Of a DNA stretch of 32,153 bases, positions 1 through 8,122 are shown piece after piece (within the stretch, counting starts at the first letter, position 1; the number at the start of each line of letters is the position of its first letter). Below the pieces are notes generated by a model that was not told the origin of the DNA, did no database searches, and saw nothing but the letters and a program-made list of their open reading frames with translations. Source of the DNA: Blautia sp. (lineage in GTDB: Bacteria > Bacillota > Clostridia > Lachnospirales > Lachnospiraceae); NCBI GenBank assembly GCA_017515325.1, contig JAFWGA010000059.1:1-32153 (forward strand), written 5' to 3'. A program made the position numbers and the translations under genes.

Positions 1-30
1 CAATGCAAAAATCTCTTCAACAGTTTTCAT
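1..30 (-). CDS. 5' end of an unidentified gene, cut by the window edge
   Basis: Ten codons of an open frame begin at an ATG at 30 and run off the left edge, reading MKTVEEIFAL. A GAGG core at 37-40 lies six bases upstream, matching the GAGGTGG-type binding sites in front of the neighbouring LRR genes. A second in-frame ATG at 33 sits too close to that site. The start lies about 20 bases after the stop of the InlB-repeat gene, so the two are probably co-transcribed. It could instead be the continuation of that protein after a disruption, because the upstream protein ends soon after a catalytic-looking cysteine. Ten residues are too few for a family call. Confidence 0.4.
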   Translation of the reverse strand, partial: MKTVEEIFAL

Positions 31-50
31 CATCCACCTCGGATATTATC

Positions 51-950
51 TTAATTATAACCGAGATTATTATAGAACGTTTCAAAGAGGATTACCATAG
101 GTTTTGGAACAATATCAGTAATTTGGTGTGACAGAGCCATTTCATTACAGGAAAAGAACAGTGCAGCTGTCGTTGACATACCGCAGCAATTTCCATACCA
201 TCCCTGGTTCTGGGCGACGCGCCAGAAATTCTTCCCGGCAACGGTATCCCCAAACAGCAGCTTCACTGAAGGGTCGTAAGGAATGGGGTACGCCTCTCCC
301 TTTCCCGTTGTGGCGTACTCAAAGGCGGATTTGCTGTTATTAAAAGCATAGGCATCACGGGACACATTGAAGACGCGGTCAGACGTGGTCTTTTTCCAGA
401 CCGCGTAAAGTGTGATATTTTTGTCTTTCAGGAATCTTCCTCCGGCTTCATATTCCACAATATCTGAATCCGGGCTCTCCGACCATCCCTGGAAGGCATA
501 GCCAGTCCGGGACGGCTTTTGGGTGGACAGCGTCAAATCAACCCCTGCCTGTTTAACCTGTGGTTCCGGTGCCCCGGCACCGCCATTCGCATCATAAGAG
601 ACGGTATAGGTTTCTTCTTCTCCACCGACAGAATCCCAGACTGCTACCAGCTCAGTATCCGAATCATAGAAAAATAAATCACCCGGTTCAAATAATTCTG
701 CTGTAAGAATCGCCGCCCATCCTTCAAACCGGTATCCGCTGCGGACAGGCACCGTTTCGGAAAGCGTCAGTATCTCCCCTTCTGTTTTTGTCTGCGCTTT
801 TGGCGCGCCGGTGCCGCCGTTGGCGTCATAGGTGATGGTATAGGTCGCCGCAGCCTTCACCATGGGAGTCAGAAATTCAGTCTGGACAGAAAATGCCGCC
901 AGAAAGCACAGCAAAACAAGGATGGTCTGGTGACGAAATCGATGATTCAT
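51..950 (-). CDS. Secreted InlB-type repeat protein with a cysteine-protease-like tail
   Basis: The 299-residue product starts with a signal peptide: a basic N-terminus, a hydrophobic core at about residues 9-21 and a likely cleavage after VKAAA at 31-35. Two Listeria/Bacteroides (InlB B) repeats follow at about 36-105 and 114-186, each with the YDANGG start and the GY-F-GW motif. The last 110 residues contain WYGNCCGMST (Cys255/Cys256), which resembles the nucleophile region of papain-like or C39-like cysteine peptidases. Only 43 residues follow that site, and no clear catalytic His is visible, so the domain looks cut short. The start has a GGAGG site about ten bases upstream. The likely role is a surface or adhesion protein; protease function is only a suggestion. 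Confidence 0.75.
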   Translation of the reverse strand: MNHRFRHQTILVLLCFLAAFSVQTEFLTPMVKAAATYTITYDANGGTGAPKAQTKTEGEILTLSETVPVRSGYRFEGWAAILTAELFEPGDLFFYDSDTELVAVWDSVGGEEETYTVSYDANGGAGAPEPQVKQAGVDLTLSTQKPSRTGYAFQGWSESPDSDIVEYEAGGRFLKDKNITLYAVWKKTTSDRVFNVSRDAYAFNNSKSAFEYATTGKGEAYPIPYDPSVKLLFGDTVAGKNFWRVAQNQGWYGNCCGMSTTAALFFSCNEMALSHQITDIVPKPMVILFETFYNNLGYN

Positions 951-983
951 GTGTCACGCTCCTCCCTCTTTCCCATGTCCGGT

Positions 984-1598
984 TTAAAACATTTGACAGG
1001 CAATGTTCTTTTCCTTTGCATATTGTTCGGCTTTACTGCCACTGGCACATCCGATGACGAAGCTGTCGCAGTTTTCGAAGGCATCATCCGCGATATTCGT
1101 GACCGAAGCCGGAATGTAGATATAAGCCAATGAACCGCAATTTGCGAAAGCGCAGGATCCGATCTTTGTCACCTTGCTGCCAAGGAAAACATGGGTAAAG
1201 GCACTGTTTTCAAAGGCATTGTCACCAATCTCGACAAGCTGGGCCGGCGTACTGGCTGATGTATAGGTTCCCAGCTTTCTGGGGGAGGAGCTGCCATCGG
1301 CAAAAGAACCACCCACATATGCGTCGCAGGTTTCAAACCCCGGGTATACGACAGCGGCCTCGATCTTGTCGTTCCCTGCTGTGAACTGGTTGATATAAAA
1401 AATGTCGCTGTTATTGAGTTCCGTCACCTTCGCGCCTTTTTTCGTCAGAATCAGTGCGTATTCGTTACCGGCGAAGCACCGGTCTATTGAAAAGACAGCA
1501 ACATCCTGAGCACTGGCAGCGCTTACCAGGATGCTTAAAGCCAGCGCAAGCCCCATGGCCAGCGCAAAAACCAGAAAACCTTTTGTTGTTTTTTTCAT
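984..1598 (-). CDS. Short secreted BspA-like leucine-rich-repeat protein
   Basis: The product is 204 residues with a clear signal peptide (MKKTTKG, hydrophobic stretch at 8-28, cleavage near SAASA). The C-terminal half has LRR_5 (BspA/TpLRR) repeats: a GDNAFENS unit, then IGSCAFANCGSLAYIYIPASV and ADDAFENCDSF units, closing with the capping pattern GSKAEQYAKEKNI typical of these proteins. About residues 30-120 match nothing I recognise. GGAGGTGG lies just before the ATG at 1598. LRR_5 proteins are usually much larger surface adhesins, so this is a mini-version. It is followed 33 bases later by the InlB-repeat gene and probably shares its transcript. Confidence 0.8.
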   Translation of the reverse strand: MKKTTKGFLVFALAMGLALALSILVSAASAQDVAVFSIDRCFAGNEYALILTKKGAKVTELNNSDIFYINQFTAGNDKIEAAVVYPGFETCDAYVGGSFADGSSSPRKLGTYTSASTPAQLVEIGDNAFENSAFTHVFLGSKVTKIGSCAFANCGSLAYIYIPASVTNIADDAFENCDSFVIGCASGSKAEQYAKEKNIACQMF

Positions 1599-1698
1599 AA
1601 TCCACCTCCATGATAAAATCAGACATTTATATTATCTTTATCCTGACCAGCTGCAGTAATGAAGAAACGCTGACAGGGTCATATCAAGCAGGGAAAAC

Positions 1699-2085
1699 TC
1701 AGTCTGAAAGAATAGCGCACTCAAATCCATGGGCAAGAGCGTACTCTTCAATGCTTGTGCCCGGATAGACAAAAAAGCAGAGAAAATCCTTACAATCCGC
1801 AAAGGCATCATCCGCAATCTTAACGTCATTTTTCTTCCCAAAATGAACTTCCCGTAGTGAGGTGCAGGAAGCAAAGGCGCGCGAACCAATCGTTTTCACA
1901 GTATCTGGAACGGCGACAGAGATTATGCTCGTATCCCCTTCGAAGGCTCTTTTTGAAATCGTGGTAGTCCTGGCGGGAATAGACACGGTTGTTGTCGCGG
2001 CGAAAATAGATTGACCGGTATTTAAGATATTCACAAAGGTCAAAAGGATAATTAATCCTATAAAGGGCTTAAAAGATTTTTTCAT
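1699..2085 (-). CDS. Very short secreted BspA-like leucine-rich-repeat protein
   Basis: The product is 128 residues: a signal peptide (MKKSFKPF then a hydrophobic run to about residue 29), followed by barely three LRR_5 units (SKRAFEGDTSII, IGSRAFASCTSLREV, ADDAFADCKDF) and the terminal cap motif GTSIEEYALAHGF. It is a close structural match to the next gene and probably arose by duplication or from the same larger family. The GAGGTGG site is about 13 bases from the ATG, longer than normal. An ATT codon lies directly before the ATG, but ATG remains the best start. The function is likely surface exposed, with no enzyme motif. Confidence 0.75.
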   Translation of the reverse strand: MKKSFKPFIGLIILLTFVNILNTGQSIFAATTTVSIPARTTTISKRAFEGDTSIISVAVPDTVKTIGSRAFASCTSLREVHFGKKNDVKIADDAFADCKDFLCFFVYPGTSIEEYALAHGFECAILSD

Positions 2086-2813
2086 AATATAATGGTTTCC
2101 ACCTCATCTATATCATTACTAATTTTCAAAGTGATTATAATTATTGTTTATTAATTCCAGTGCAAAATACCTATCCTCACGGGAAGCTTGCTTGCCAGTA
2201 TGGGCAATGCTTCATAACCATTCCTCATTTCTGTCTCACCCCTGATTCTGATCCATGTGAGCGGAATGAGTCAGGATTTTTACGGGTAATTCACTGCTCC
2301 CATGAACAGCGATACGTTCCATGGTCCAGGTAAAACAAACAGAAAACCTGTGTTTGCCAATATCCTGCCGGATGATTTAATGATTTTTTAAAAAAATATC
2401 TTTGGAAACAGACCACAATAAACTTCAAGTCGATTAAATCTACTATTTATATGGTAACATATATCCGTGTATACGTCTACTATAATCTGAACTATTGTCG
2501 ATATTTCCCCCATCAATTACACCAGATCGCAGCGCGCTTTAATGTAATTGAATATTCATACAATTTATCGCTTGTTAAACAGTTCCTTTTTTACACGTAT
2601 TAAGGAGAAGAAAAGCAGCTCTCGAAAGAGTCATAGCGATACAATATCAAATGAATACACTCAGTATATTTACCAGGTTTTTATCGGTATACCCATTCTA
2701 CATAAAGACAATTTTGTCAGGGGTTGGAAGGGAGGACTGATAGCCATATGGTTTATTATATGTGACTGAATGAGTTGAGACGGAACAGTTTCCGCAGTAC
2801 TGCCGGGACCAGT
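2086..2813. other. AT-rich intergenic gap without a convincing gene
   Basis: About 730 bases separate the CapF operon (ending at 2814) from the LRR genes. The stretch is visibly more AT-rich than both flanks. Six-frame reading gives only short frames. The longest plus-strand one (2548-2769, TTG start) has no ribosome binding site and no recognisable motif. I see no stable terminator hairpin with a T-run after the GT2 stop and no transposase remnant. It probably marks the edge of the polysaccharide locus and the promoter region of the LRR genes. Confidence 0.5.
2134..2139 (-). promoter_or_regulatory. Possible -10 box for the LRR gene cluster
   Basis: A perfect TATAAT reads on the minus strand about 50 bases before the 2085 start. 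The best -35 candidate, TTGCAC, is 20 bases further up, which is too far for a standard sigma-A promoter. The surrounding sequence is AT-rich, so a chance match is possible. Confidence 0.3.
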
Positions 2814-3911
2814 TCAGCACTTTGCCACGGGCTTCGCAGGATATTTCAGCGGCATCTGTGGAATGCCGGAGCACATGATTACCGTCCGAAACACCGGCTG
2901 CCAGATCCTCCGCCTGCACAGGGCTATCATCAGCCTGTGCCTGGGGCTCAGCTGCCTGTATATGCCCTTCCGGGTCAATACTTTCCAGGGCTCCCTTCCC
3001 AGCATCCGGCAGACCAGGTCATTTTTTTCCCGACAGCCCAAGGGCTGGTCCGGCGATAAGAGCTCATATCTCAGAATACAGTAGAGCTCCACAGCGACTG
3101 CTTTGGCGTAAGCCGCCATATGGCCGGAGCAGTATTCCCCCTGCTTTTCCCACAGAAGTGCCAAATACGCCTCGACCTTTTCTATCCTGTCCCCGTGAAA
3201 TTTTCGTATCGCGGAGGACGGACTCATACAATAGCCAACCCAGACATTCGGCACGACGCATACCGACCTGCACCGGTCCAGCAGATCCATGTTCCAGATC
3301 AGATCCTCCCCAAACGGAAGCCCCTCCGCAAAAGGATTGGACAAGGCCAGCTCCTTTTTCATCAGCCGGCAGTAAGCGCCTCTGTTGATATAGCCGGAGC
3401 CTTTTATCTTCCGGAATCTGTCCTCATCCTGAGCCAGGTAATGCCCCTTCAGTCCATCCAGCTCATGCCCCTTCAGCACCACACTTTCCTGCCCGGCCAG
3501 GCTCCTGTCTGAAAACTCTTCATGGCAGCGTATCTGTCTCACCCCGGCGATCACAAGATCCACTTTTTCCCGCAGCAAATCTGCCAATCCCTCCTGCACT
3601 GCTACCGGAGAAAGAAGATCGTCCCCATCGACGTAAAAAAGGTAATCCCCCTGAGCTGCCTGTGTTCCCCTATTCCTGGCCGCTCCAACGCCCTTATGGG
3701 TCTGATGCAGCACCCTGATCCGCTTATCCTTCATCGCGGCAGCATCACAGAAAGCCCCCGTTCCATCCGTGGAGCCATCATCAACCAGGACAATCTCAAG
3801 CCTCCTGTAGGTCTGACCCAAAAGGCTGTCCAGACAGGACGCAAGCAGCCGCTGATCCGCATTGCAAACCGGCACAATGATACTGACCAGAGGATCCATC
3901 CCCATTCTCAT
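2814..3911 (-). CDS. Family 2 glycosyltransferase
   Basis: The GT2 fold starts at PLVSIIVPVCNAD, followed by the nucleotide-binding VDDGSTDGT and the metal-binding VDGDDLL (DxD-like) motif, with GAARNRG between them: the classic GT-A inverting sugar transferase signature. The open frame extends back to 4070, which would overlap the ATP-grasp gene by about 90 bases with non-GT2-like sequence. I therefore place the start in the ATG cluster at 3911/3905/3899, giving about 365 residues; none of the three has a strong binding site. It is the last gene of the CapF-CapG-ATP-grasp operon and probably adds the sugar made there, or a neighbouring one, to the lipid-linked repeat unit. No membrane segments are seen. 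Confidence 0.85.
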   Translation of the reverse strand: MRMGMDPLVSIIVPVCNADQRLLASCLDSLLGQTYRRLEIVLVDDGSTDGTGAFCDAAAMKDKRIRVLHQTHKGVGAARNRGTQAAQGDYLFYVDGDDLLSPVAVQEGLADLLREKVDLVIAGVRQIRCHEEFSDRSLAGQESVVLKGHELDGLKGHYLAQDEDRFRKIKGSGYINRGAYCRLMKKELALSNPFAEGLPFGEDLIWNMDLLDRCRSVCVVPNVWVGYCMSPSSAIRKFHGDRIEKVEAYLALLWEKQGEYCSGHMAAYAKAVAVELYCILRYELLSPDQPLGCREKNDLVCRMLGREPWKVLTRKGIYRQLSPRHRLMIALCRRRIWQPVFRTVIMCSGIPQMPLKYPAKPVAKC

Positions 3912-3978
3912 CCGTTTTCCCGTCACTTTTTCCGCGTCTGCCAAACCTTTCCAACCAGGTCCTGAAGACGGAACCTTT

Positions 3979-5280
3979 TTATCCGTTTTTTCCGTAACCC
4001 TCCAGAGCCCGGTCCACATCAAACCCCTCCAGAAGCATGTTCTTTCCTTCCGCATCCAGCACCCTGACACTCTTCATATAATGCTTCAATGTGCCTGAAA
4101 GCTCCGCCCTGCTGTCGCAGACCAGGTGCAGGCGGGCAAGCACCTGCTTCTCATTGCCGATCCACTGGGGCAGAACCTCATCTCCCTCGCCCAGGCGCTG
4201 CATCCCCGCAACGACGCGAGGATCCTCACCCAGCCTGTCCAGACCGGTGATCCTGCCAATCCTTCCCGCTTTCAGCAAAAACCAGAGGGTAGCCGCCCAT
4301 TTCCCCCGCAGGCGGGCATCATCCCTTGCCGCCAGGTCCATATCCCCTTCTGAGCCTGTCAGGGCAAAGCGGATCAGCATTTCCCGCTGATCAAAGCCAT
4401 GGATGGCCTTCATAATCAGATGAGGCGCCTCCCCCTGCAGGCGGAAGCCGGTATCATAGACATAAAATTCACCCTTCTCATAGAAACCGGAAAGCATCAG
4501 GACACCGTTCCTGATCCCGATTTTCTCAAACAGACGAAGCATCTGGGGATGCATCCGCTCAAAGTAGGCGTCCAGATGCCTGGACGGATAGGTCCCGCCC
4601 AGGCAGACGCGGGAAAGCCCCGGCTGCCGGTCTGTCGTGTAACGGTCATAGATGCAGGACGCCGAGCAATAGCCGTCCTTGAAGGTATAGTACATCCCCA
4701 TATCGTCGCACTGCATATAGCGTTCCACGATAAAGCGTCCGGAATGGGAAGCCTTCAGTGCTGTTGCCACCCCTCTTCTCAGATCCTCCTCCTGATAGGC
4801 CAGGGTCATGCCCACACCCCCGCCATTGTCCACCGGCTTGACCATGACAGGATAGACGATACGGTCCAGATCCTCCCGCTTCATTTCCCGGTCCAGCCGG
4901 AACTGGGGAACCCCATGAACGCCATACTCCTCGCAGACCGCCTTGAATACGTCCTTATAGGAAAAGACATCCACGATCTGCCTGGTGGCATAACAGGGAA
5001 GCCCCAGCGCTTCGCAGACCCTCTGGTACATCGGCACAAGGATATCCGCCACACCGACCAGAACACCGTCGACCGCCTCATCCCTTCCGATCCCTATGAC
5101 TGCCTCTACATCCAGTCCCTCATAGTCATAGGCTTTCCAGGCATGTTTTTTTGCCGGATCTGTCTTTCCCGCTGAGGCGACAATGGTTTTGATACCCCAG
5201 TCATTAGCGATCTTTACAAGGGGAACCGTCTCCGCATTGCCCCCCAGAATCAGAAGCTTCCTGCCCTCAAATTCACGCAC
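3979..5280 (-). CDS. ATP-grasp family ligase of a polysaccharide operon
   Basis: The 433-residue protein opens with a PurK/CarB-like pre-grasp domain (KLLILGGNAETVPLVK at about 8-23). It continues with an ATP-grasp core that includes PVMVKPVDNGGGVGMT at about 140-155, where Lys and the glycine loop bind ATP. ATP-grasp enzymes join a carboxylate to an amine or thiol through an acyl phosphate. A GTG start at 5280 follows GGAGGAA by about ten bases, with the site lying inside the end of the CapG gene. Its place between CapG and a GT2 suggests it adds an amino acid or other acid as an amide to a sugar, or makes the donor for that. The substrate cannot be read from the sequence. Confidence 0.75.
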   Translation of the reverse strand: MREFEGRKLLILGGNAETVPLVKIANDWGIKTIVASAGKTDPAKKHAWKAYDYEGLDVEAVIGIGRDEAVDGVLVGVADILVPMYQRVCEALGLPCYATRQIVDVFSYKDVFKAVCEEYGVHGVPQFRLDREMKREDLDRIVYPVMVKPVDNGGGVGMTLAYQEEDLRRGVATALKASHSGRFIVERYMQCDDMGMYYTFKDGYCSASCIYDRYTTDRQPGLSRVCLGGTYPSRHLDAYFERMHPQMLRLFEKIGIRNGVLMLSGFYEKGEFYVYDTGFRLQGEAPHLIMKAIHGFDQREMLIRFALTGSEGDMDLAARDDARLRGKWAATLWFLLKAGRIGRITGLDRLGEDPRVVAGMQRLGEGDEVLPQWIGNEKQVLARLHLVCDSRAELSGTLKHYMKSVRVLDAEGKNMLLEGFDVDRALEGYGKNG

Positions 5281-5283
5281 CTG

Positions 5284-6450
5284 TCAGTATTTCCTCCACA
5301 CCATTTTGTTGACCACGCCGACATAGCTCTGGATGATCTTAACCACCTTAGAGCTCACATTCAGATCCATATAGTCCGGAACAGGGATGCCGTTATTCCC
5401 TTCCTTCACCATCTCGACGGCCAGGTCGACAGACTGCAGCAGCCCGATTGTATCAATGCCGGAAAGAATGAAGCAGCCCTTGTCAAGCGCCTCCGGGCGC
5501 TCTGTCGAGGTTCTGATGCAGACAGCCGGAATCGGGCAGCCGATGGAGGTATAGAAGGAGGATTCCTCCGGCAGGGTTCCGGAATCGGAGACGACACAGA
5601 AGGCGTGCATCTGAAGGCAATTATAGTCGTGAAAGCCCAGAGGTTCATGGGCGATCACCCGGGAATCCAGCTCAAAGTCGCTTTCCAGAAGCCGCTTCTG
5701 GCTTCTGGGATGGCAGGAATACAGGATTGGCATGTCATATTTTTCCGCCATATGATTCACGGCCTGAAACAGAGACAAAAAGTTCTTCTCGGTATCGATG
5801 TTTTCCTCCCGGTGGGCGGAAAGAAGGATGTATTTTCCTTTTTCCAGGCCCAGCCGCTTATGAATATCAGAGGCCCGGATGGCATCCAGGTTGCTTGTCA
5901 GCACCTCGGCCATAGGGCTTCCGGTCACATAGGTCCGTTCCTTCGGCAGGCCGCAGTCAGCCAGATAGCGTCTGGCATGCTCGGAATAGGCGAGATTCAC
6001 ATCGGAAATAATGTCCACAATGCGACGGTTGGTCTCCTCCGGCAGGCACTCATCCTTGCACCTGTTGCCCGCCTCCATATGGAAAATGGGAATGTGAAGG
6101 CGCTTTGCCCCGATCACGCAAAGGCAGGAATTGGTATCGCCCAGGACAAGAACCGCATCCGGCTTTGTCTCGACCATGGCCTTATAGCTGGCGGCGATGA
6201 TATTGCCCATGGTCTCGCCAAGGTCTGCCCCCACGGCATCCAGGTAGAGATCCGGATCGGCCAGTCCCAGATCATGGAAAAAAATCCCGTTCAGGGTATA
6301 ATCGTAATTCTGCCCGGTATGCCACAGCTGGGTGTCAAAGCTTTTTCTGCATCTATCGATGACTGCCGCAAGGCGGATGATCTCCGGTCTGGTTCCCACA
6401 ATGATGGCAAGCTTTATCCTTCCGTTTTCCTTCCAATTTGGATATTTCAT
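5284..6450 (-). CDS. capG: UDP-N-acetylglucosamine 2-epimerase family, CapG/WbjD-like
   Basis: About 388 residues. Non-hydrolysing 2-epimerase signatures are present: VGTRPEIIRLA near the N-terminus, HMEAGNR followed by EETNRRIVD in the middle, LSAHREENID, and SDSGTLPEE near the C-terminus. HMEAGNR instead of the WecB-like HVEAGLR, together with the adjacent CapF gene, fits the CapG/WbjD branch that converts UDP-N-acetyl-L-pneumosamine-type intermediates to UDP-N-acetyl-L-fucosamine. The frame could open at 6534, but the ATG at 6450 is preceded by a strong GGGAGGAGGG site and begins just before the conserved domain. It lies 37 bases after CapF in the same operon. Confidence 0.85.
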   Translation of the reverse strand: MKYPNWKENGRIKLAIIVGTRPEIIRLAAVIDRCRKSFDTQLWHTGQNYDYTLNGIFFHDLGLADPDLYLDAVGADLGETMGNIIAASYKAMVETKPDAVLVLGDTNSCLCVIGAKRLHIPIFHMEAGNRCKDECLPEETNRRIVDIISDVNLAYSEHARRYLADCGLPKERTYVTGSPMAEVLTSNLDAIRASDIHKRLGLEKGKYILLSAHREENIDTEKNFLSLFQAVNHMAEKYDMPILYSCHPRSQKRLLESDFELDSRVIAHEPLGFHDYNCLQMHAFCVVSDSGTLPEESSFYTSIGCPIPAVCIRTSTERPEALDKGCFILSGIDTIGLLQSVDLAVEMVKEGNNGIPVPDYMDLNVSSKVVKIIQSYVGVVNKMVWRKY

Positions 6451-6487
6451 CTTCTTCCCTCCTCCCTGAAAGCCCTTTTTTGATCTG

Positions 6488-7720
6488 TCACTTCTCCACC
6501 GGCAGGAAAAAGGTATCCGGATGGGCGGGGTCAAATATCTCGTTGGCCCACATTACGGTCACCAGGTCCGTGTCCCCAATGTTCCTGATGCTGTGGGTGT
6601 AACCCGGCTTCTGGACGACAGACTGGATCCGGCTTCCGCTCACCTCATATTCCTCCACCTCGTCGCTGTCGATCCGGCGCTCCTGGATCAGTCCCTTTCC
6701 CGCCACAACAATAAATCTCTCCAGCTTCTTGTTATGCCAGTGCAGACCCTTGGTCACGCCCGGCTTGGTAATATTTACCGAAACCTGCCCGGCATTGACC
6801 GTATGGATCAGCTCGGTAAAGCTGCCTCGCTCATCCACATTCATGTTAAGGTCGGTGATGGTCTTTTCCGGGGGGAGATAGCTGATATACATGGAATAGA
6901 GCTTCTTTTCAAAGCCCCCCTCTGTCAGATCCGGGACAAAGGTACCCTCATCCCTGAATTTCTCCAGCAGGCTGACAATCTCTCCCAGACTTGCCTTATG
7001 GGTGACTGTGGCGGCGCAGTAGCGGCCGTCCTCCCTAAAATGCGGCGTGAGCCCGTCATAGACAATCCCGTCGATCACTTCCCCGGTCTTGGGATAGTCG
7101 GCCCGATGGGGATGCCCCTCCAGGGCATCCCATATCTCCTCCATCAGATCATCGATAAAGAGCAGCTCCAGCCGGGTCGAAGGATCATTTACCGTAATCG
7201 GCAGATCATTGGCAATATGATGGCAGAAGGTGCCCACGGCGCTGTTATAGCCTTCCCTCACAAACTTCCCCACCAGATTCGGAAAGCGATAGACATAGAC
7301 AGATGCCCCCGTCTGGGCTGCGTAGCTGAAAAACAGCTCCTCCCCGTCACGCTTGGATAATCCATATTCCGAGCCTGCGAACCGCCCGGCCAGCGTTGCC
7401 TGCACGGAGGAGGAAAGAATGACCGGGCAAGGATTATGATGCCTTTTCAGGATGTCAAGCAGTGTGGAGGAAAACCCAAAATTCCCCTCCCGGAATTCTC
7501 TGGGATCCTTTGGCCTGTTCACTCCGGCCAGATGAATCACAGCATCAGCCTTCCGGCAAAAAGCGTCCAGCTCATCCGGCGTGTTATCCTTATCATATTC
7601 ATATATTTCATCCACAACAAGCCCAGGCCTGGTTCTGTTCTTCCCATCTCTGAAATTTTTCAGATTCTCAACGATATTCCTGCCGACAAAACCGGCAGAA
7701 CCGGTAACCAGAATTCTCAT
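6488..7720 (-). CDS. capF: CapF-type bifunctional sugar reductase/epimerase (SDR plus cupin)
   Basis: 410 residues in two domains. Residues 1 to about 280 form an extended SDR with the Rossmann motif GSAGFVGRN (7-15), HLAGVNRP (63-70) and the YxxxK pair in YGLSK (119-123). Residues from about 290 form a cupin with GLHWHNKKLERF, the metal-binding His pair, and a late PGYTHSIRN. This arrangement is specific to CapF/WbjC, which epimerises and reduces a 4-keto sugar nucleotide on the way to UDP-L-FucNAc. The start at 7720 has GAGGAGAG upstream. It is the first gene of the minus-strand operon and follows a predicted sigma-A promoter. The third pathway enzyme, CapE, is not in this window. Confidence 0.92.
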   Translation of the reverse strand: MRILVTGSAGFVGRNIVENLKNFRDGKNRTRPGLVVDEIYEYDKDNTPDELDAFCRKADAVIHLAGVNRPKDPREFREGNFGFSSTLLDILKRHHNPCPVILSSSVQATLAGRFAGSEYGLSKRDGEELFFSYAAQTGASVYVYRFPNLVGKFVREGYNSAVGTFCHHIANDLPITVNDPSTRLELLFIDDLMEEIWDALEGHPHRADYPKTGEVIDGIVYDGLTPHFREDGRYCAATVTHKASLGEIVSLLEKFRDEGTFVPDLTEGGFEKKLYSMYISYLPPEKTITDLNMNVDERGSFTELIHTVNAGQVSVNITKPGVTKGLHWHNKKLERFIVVAGKGLIQERRIDSDEVEEYEVSGSRIQSVVQKPGYTHSIRNIGDTDLVTVMWANEIFDPAHPDTFFLPVEK

Positions 7721-7766
7721 CCTACTCTCCTCGAAATAATCTCAATCAATCACGCCTGGTAAATCA

Positions 7767-7792
7767 TATCGTAAATTCGTGCGCATACGATA
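7767..7792. promoter_or_regulatory. Inverted repeat in the CapF leader
   Basis: TATCGTA at 7767-7773 is matched by TACGATA at 7786-7792, a perfect 7-bp inverted repeat with a 12-base centre. It lies between the predicted promoter and the CapF start. It could be an operator half-site pair or a short RNA stem. No T-run follows, so it is not a terminator. Confidence 0.35.
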
Positions 7793-7883
7793 CCTGAAAT
7801 AATACTTGAAAAGCCACTGCTTTTTCTCTATTCTATTGTTACCCCACAAACAAAAGAGGAGAAATGGCAATGGCTCTGCCTTC

Positions 7884-7912
7884 ACTATACTAGAAAAAGT
7901 TCTGGATTTCAA
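7884..7912 (-). promoter_or_regulatory. Predicted sigma-A promoter of the CapF operon
   Basis: On the minus strand TTGAAA (7912-7907) and TATAGT (7889-7884) are separated by exactly 17 bases, an excellent match to the housekeeping consensus. Transcription would begin near 7877, leaving a leader of about 157 bases before the CapF ATG. Another promoter faces the other way only about 64 bases off, so both operons may answer to the same regulator. Confidence 0.65.
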
Positions 7913-7975
7913 CCGGATGCACATAGAAAAAAGCCGAAAAGGGGAAAGTCAAAATCAGAACATACGGTGATACTC

Positions 7976-8004
7976 TTTCCAAACCCGCGGAATCCTGATA
8001 TGAT
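7976..8004 (+). promoter_or_regulatory. Predicted extended -10 promoter of the acyl operon
   Basis: TATGAT at 7999-8004 is preceded by TG at 7996-7997, giving the extended -10 form. A weak -35 (TTTCCA, 7976-7981) sits 17 bases upstream. The weak -35 with an extended -10 suggests activator input or simply moderate strength. Initiation is expected near 8011, giving a leader of about 110 bases before the first KASIII gene. Confidence 0.55.
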
Positions 8005-8054
8005 AAGGGAATGGTAACTTGCAGCTACGATGTTTTTGATGATTACTCAGGTCA

Positions 8055-8075
8055 GCGGCCCGCACCGCGGGCTGC
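8055..8075 (+). promoter_or_regulatory. GC-rich leader hairpin ahead of the acyl operon
   Basis: GCGGCCCGC (8055-8063) pairs with GCGGGCTGC (8067-8075) across the triloop ACC: nine pairs, one of them a G-T wobble. A weaker stem, CCTAT with ATAGG (8075-8079 and 8088-8092), follows and is trailed by six T at 8097-8102. Neither is a standard terminator alone, but together they could form an attenuating leader. Confidence 0.45.
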
Positions 8076-8122
8076 CTATGAGACAGTATAGGTATGTTTT
8101 TTGATCAGAGACAGGAGACAAA

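Noticed and set aside
2548-2769. Plus-strand frame of 73 codons in the AT-rich gap
   Set aside because: TTG start, no binding site, low-complexity composition and no known motif.
4399-5175. Plus-strand frame of 258 codons inside the ATP-grasp gene
   Set aside because: Lacks a binding site and any domain; the minus-strand ATP-grasp is unambiguous.
7742-7924. Minus-strand 60-codon frame between the two operons
   Set aside because: It crosses the predicted promoter and has no binding site or motif.
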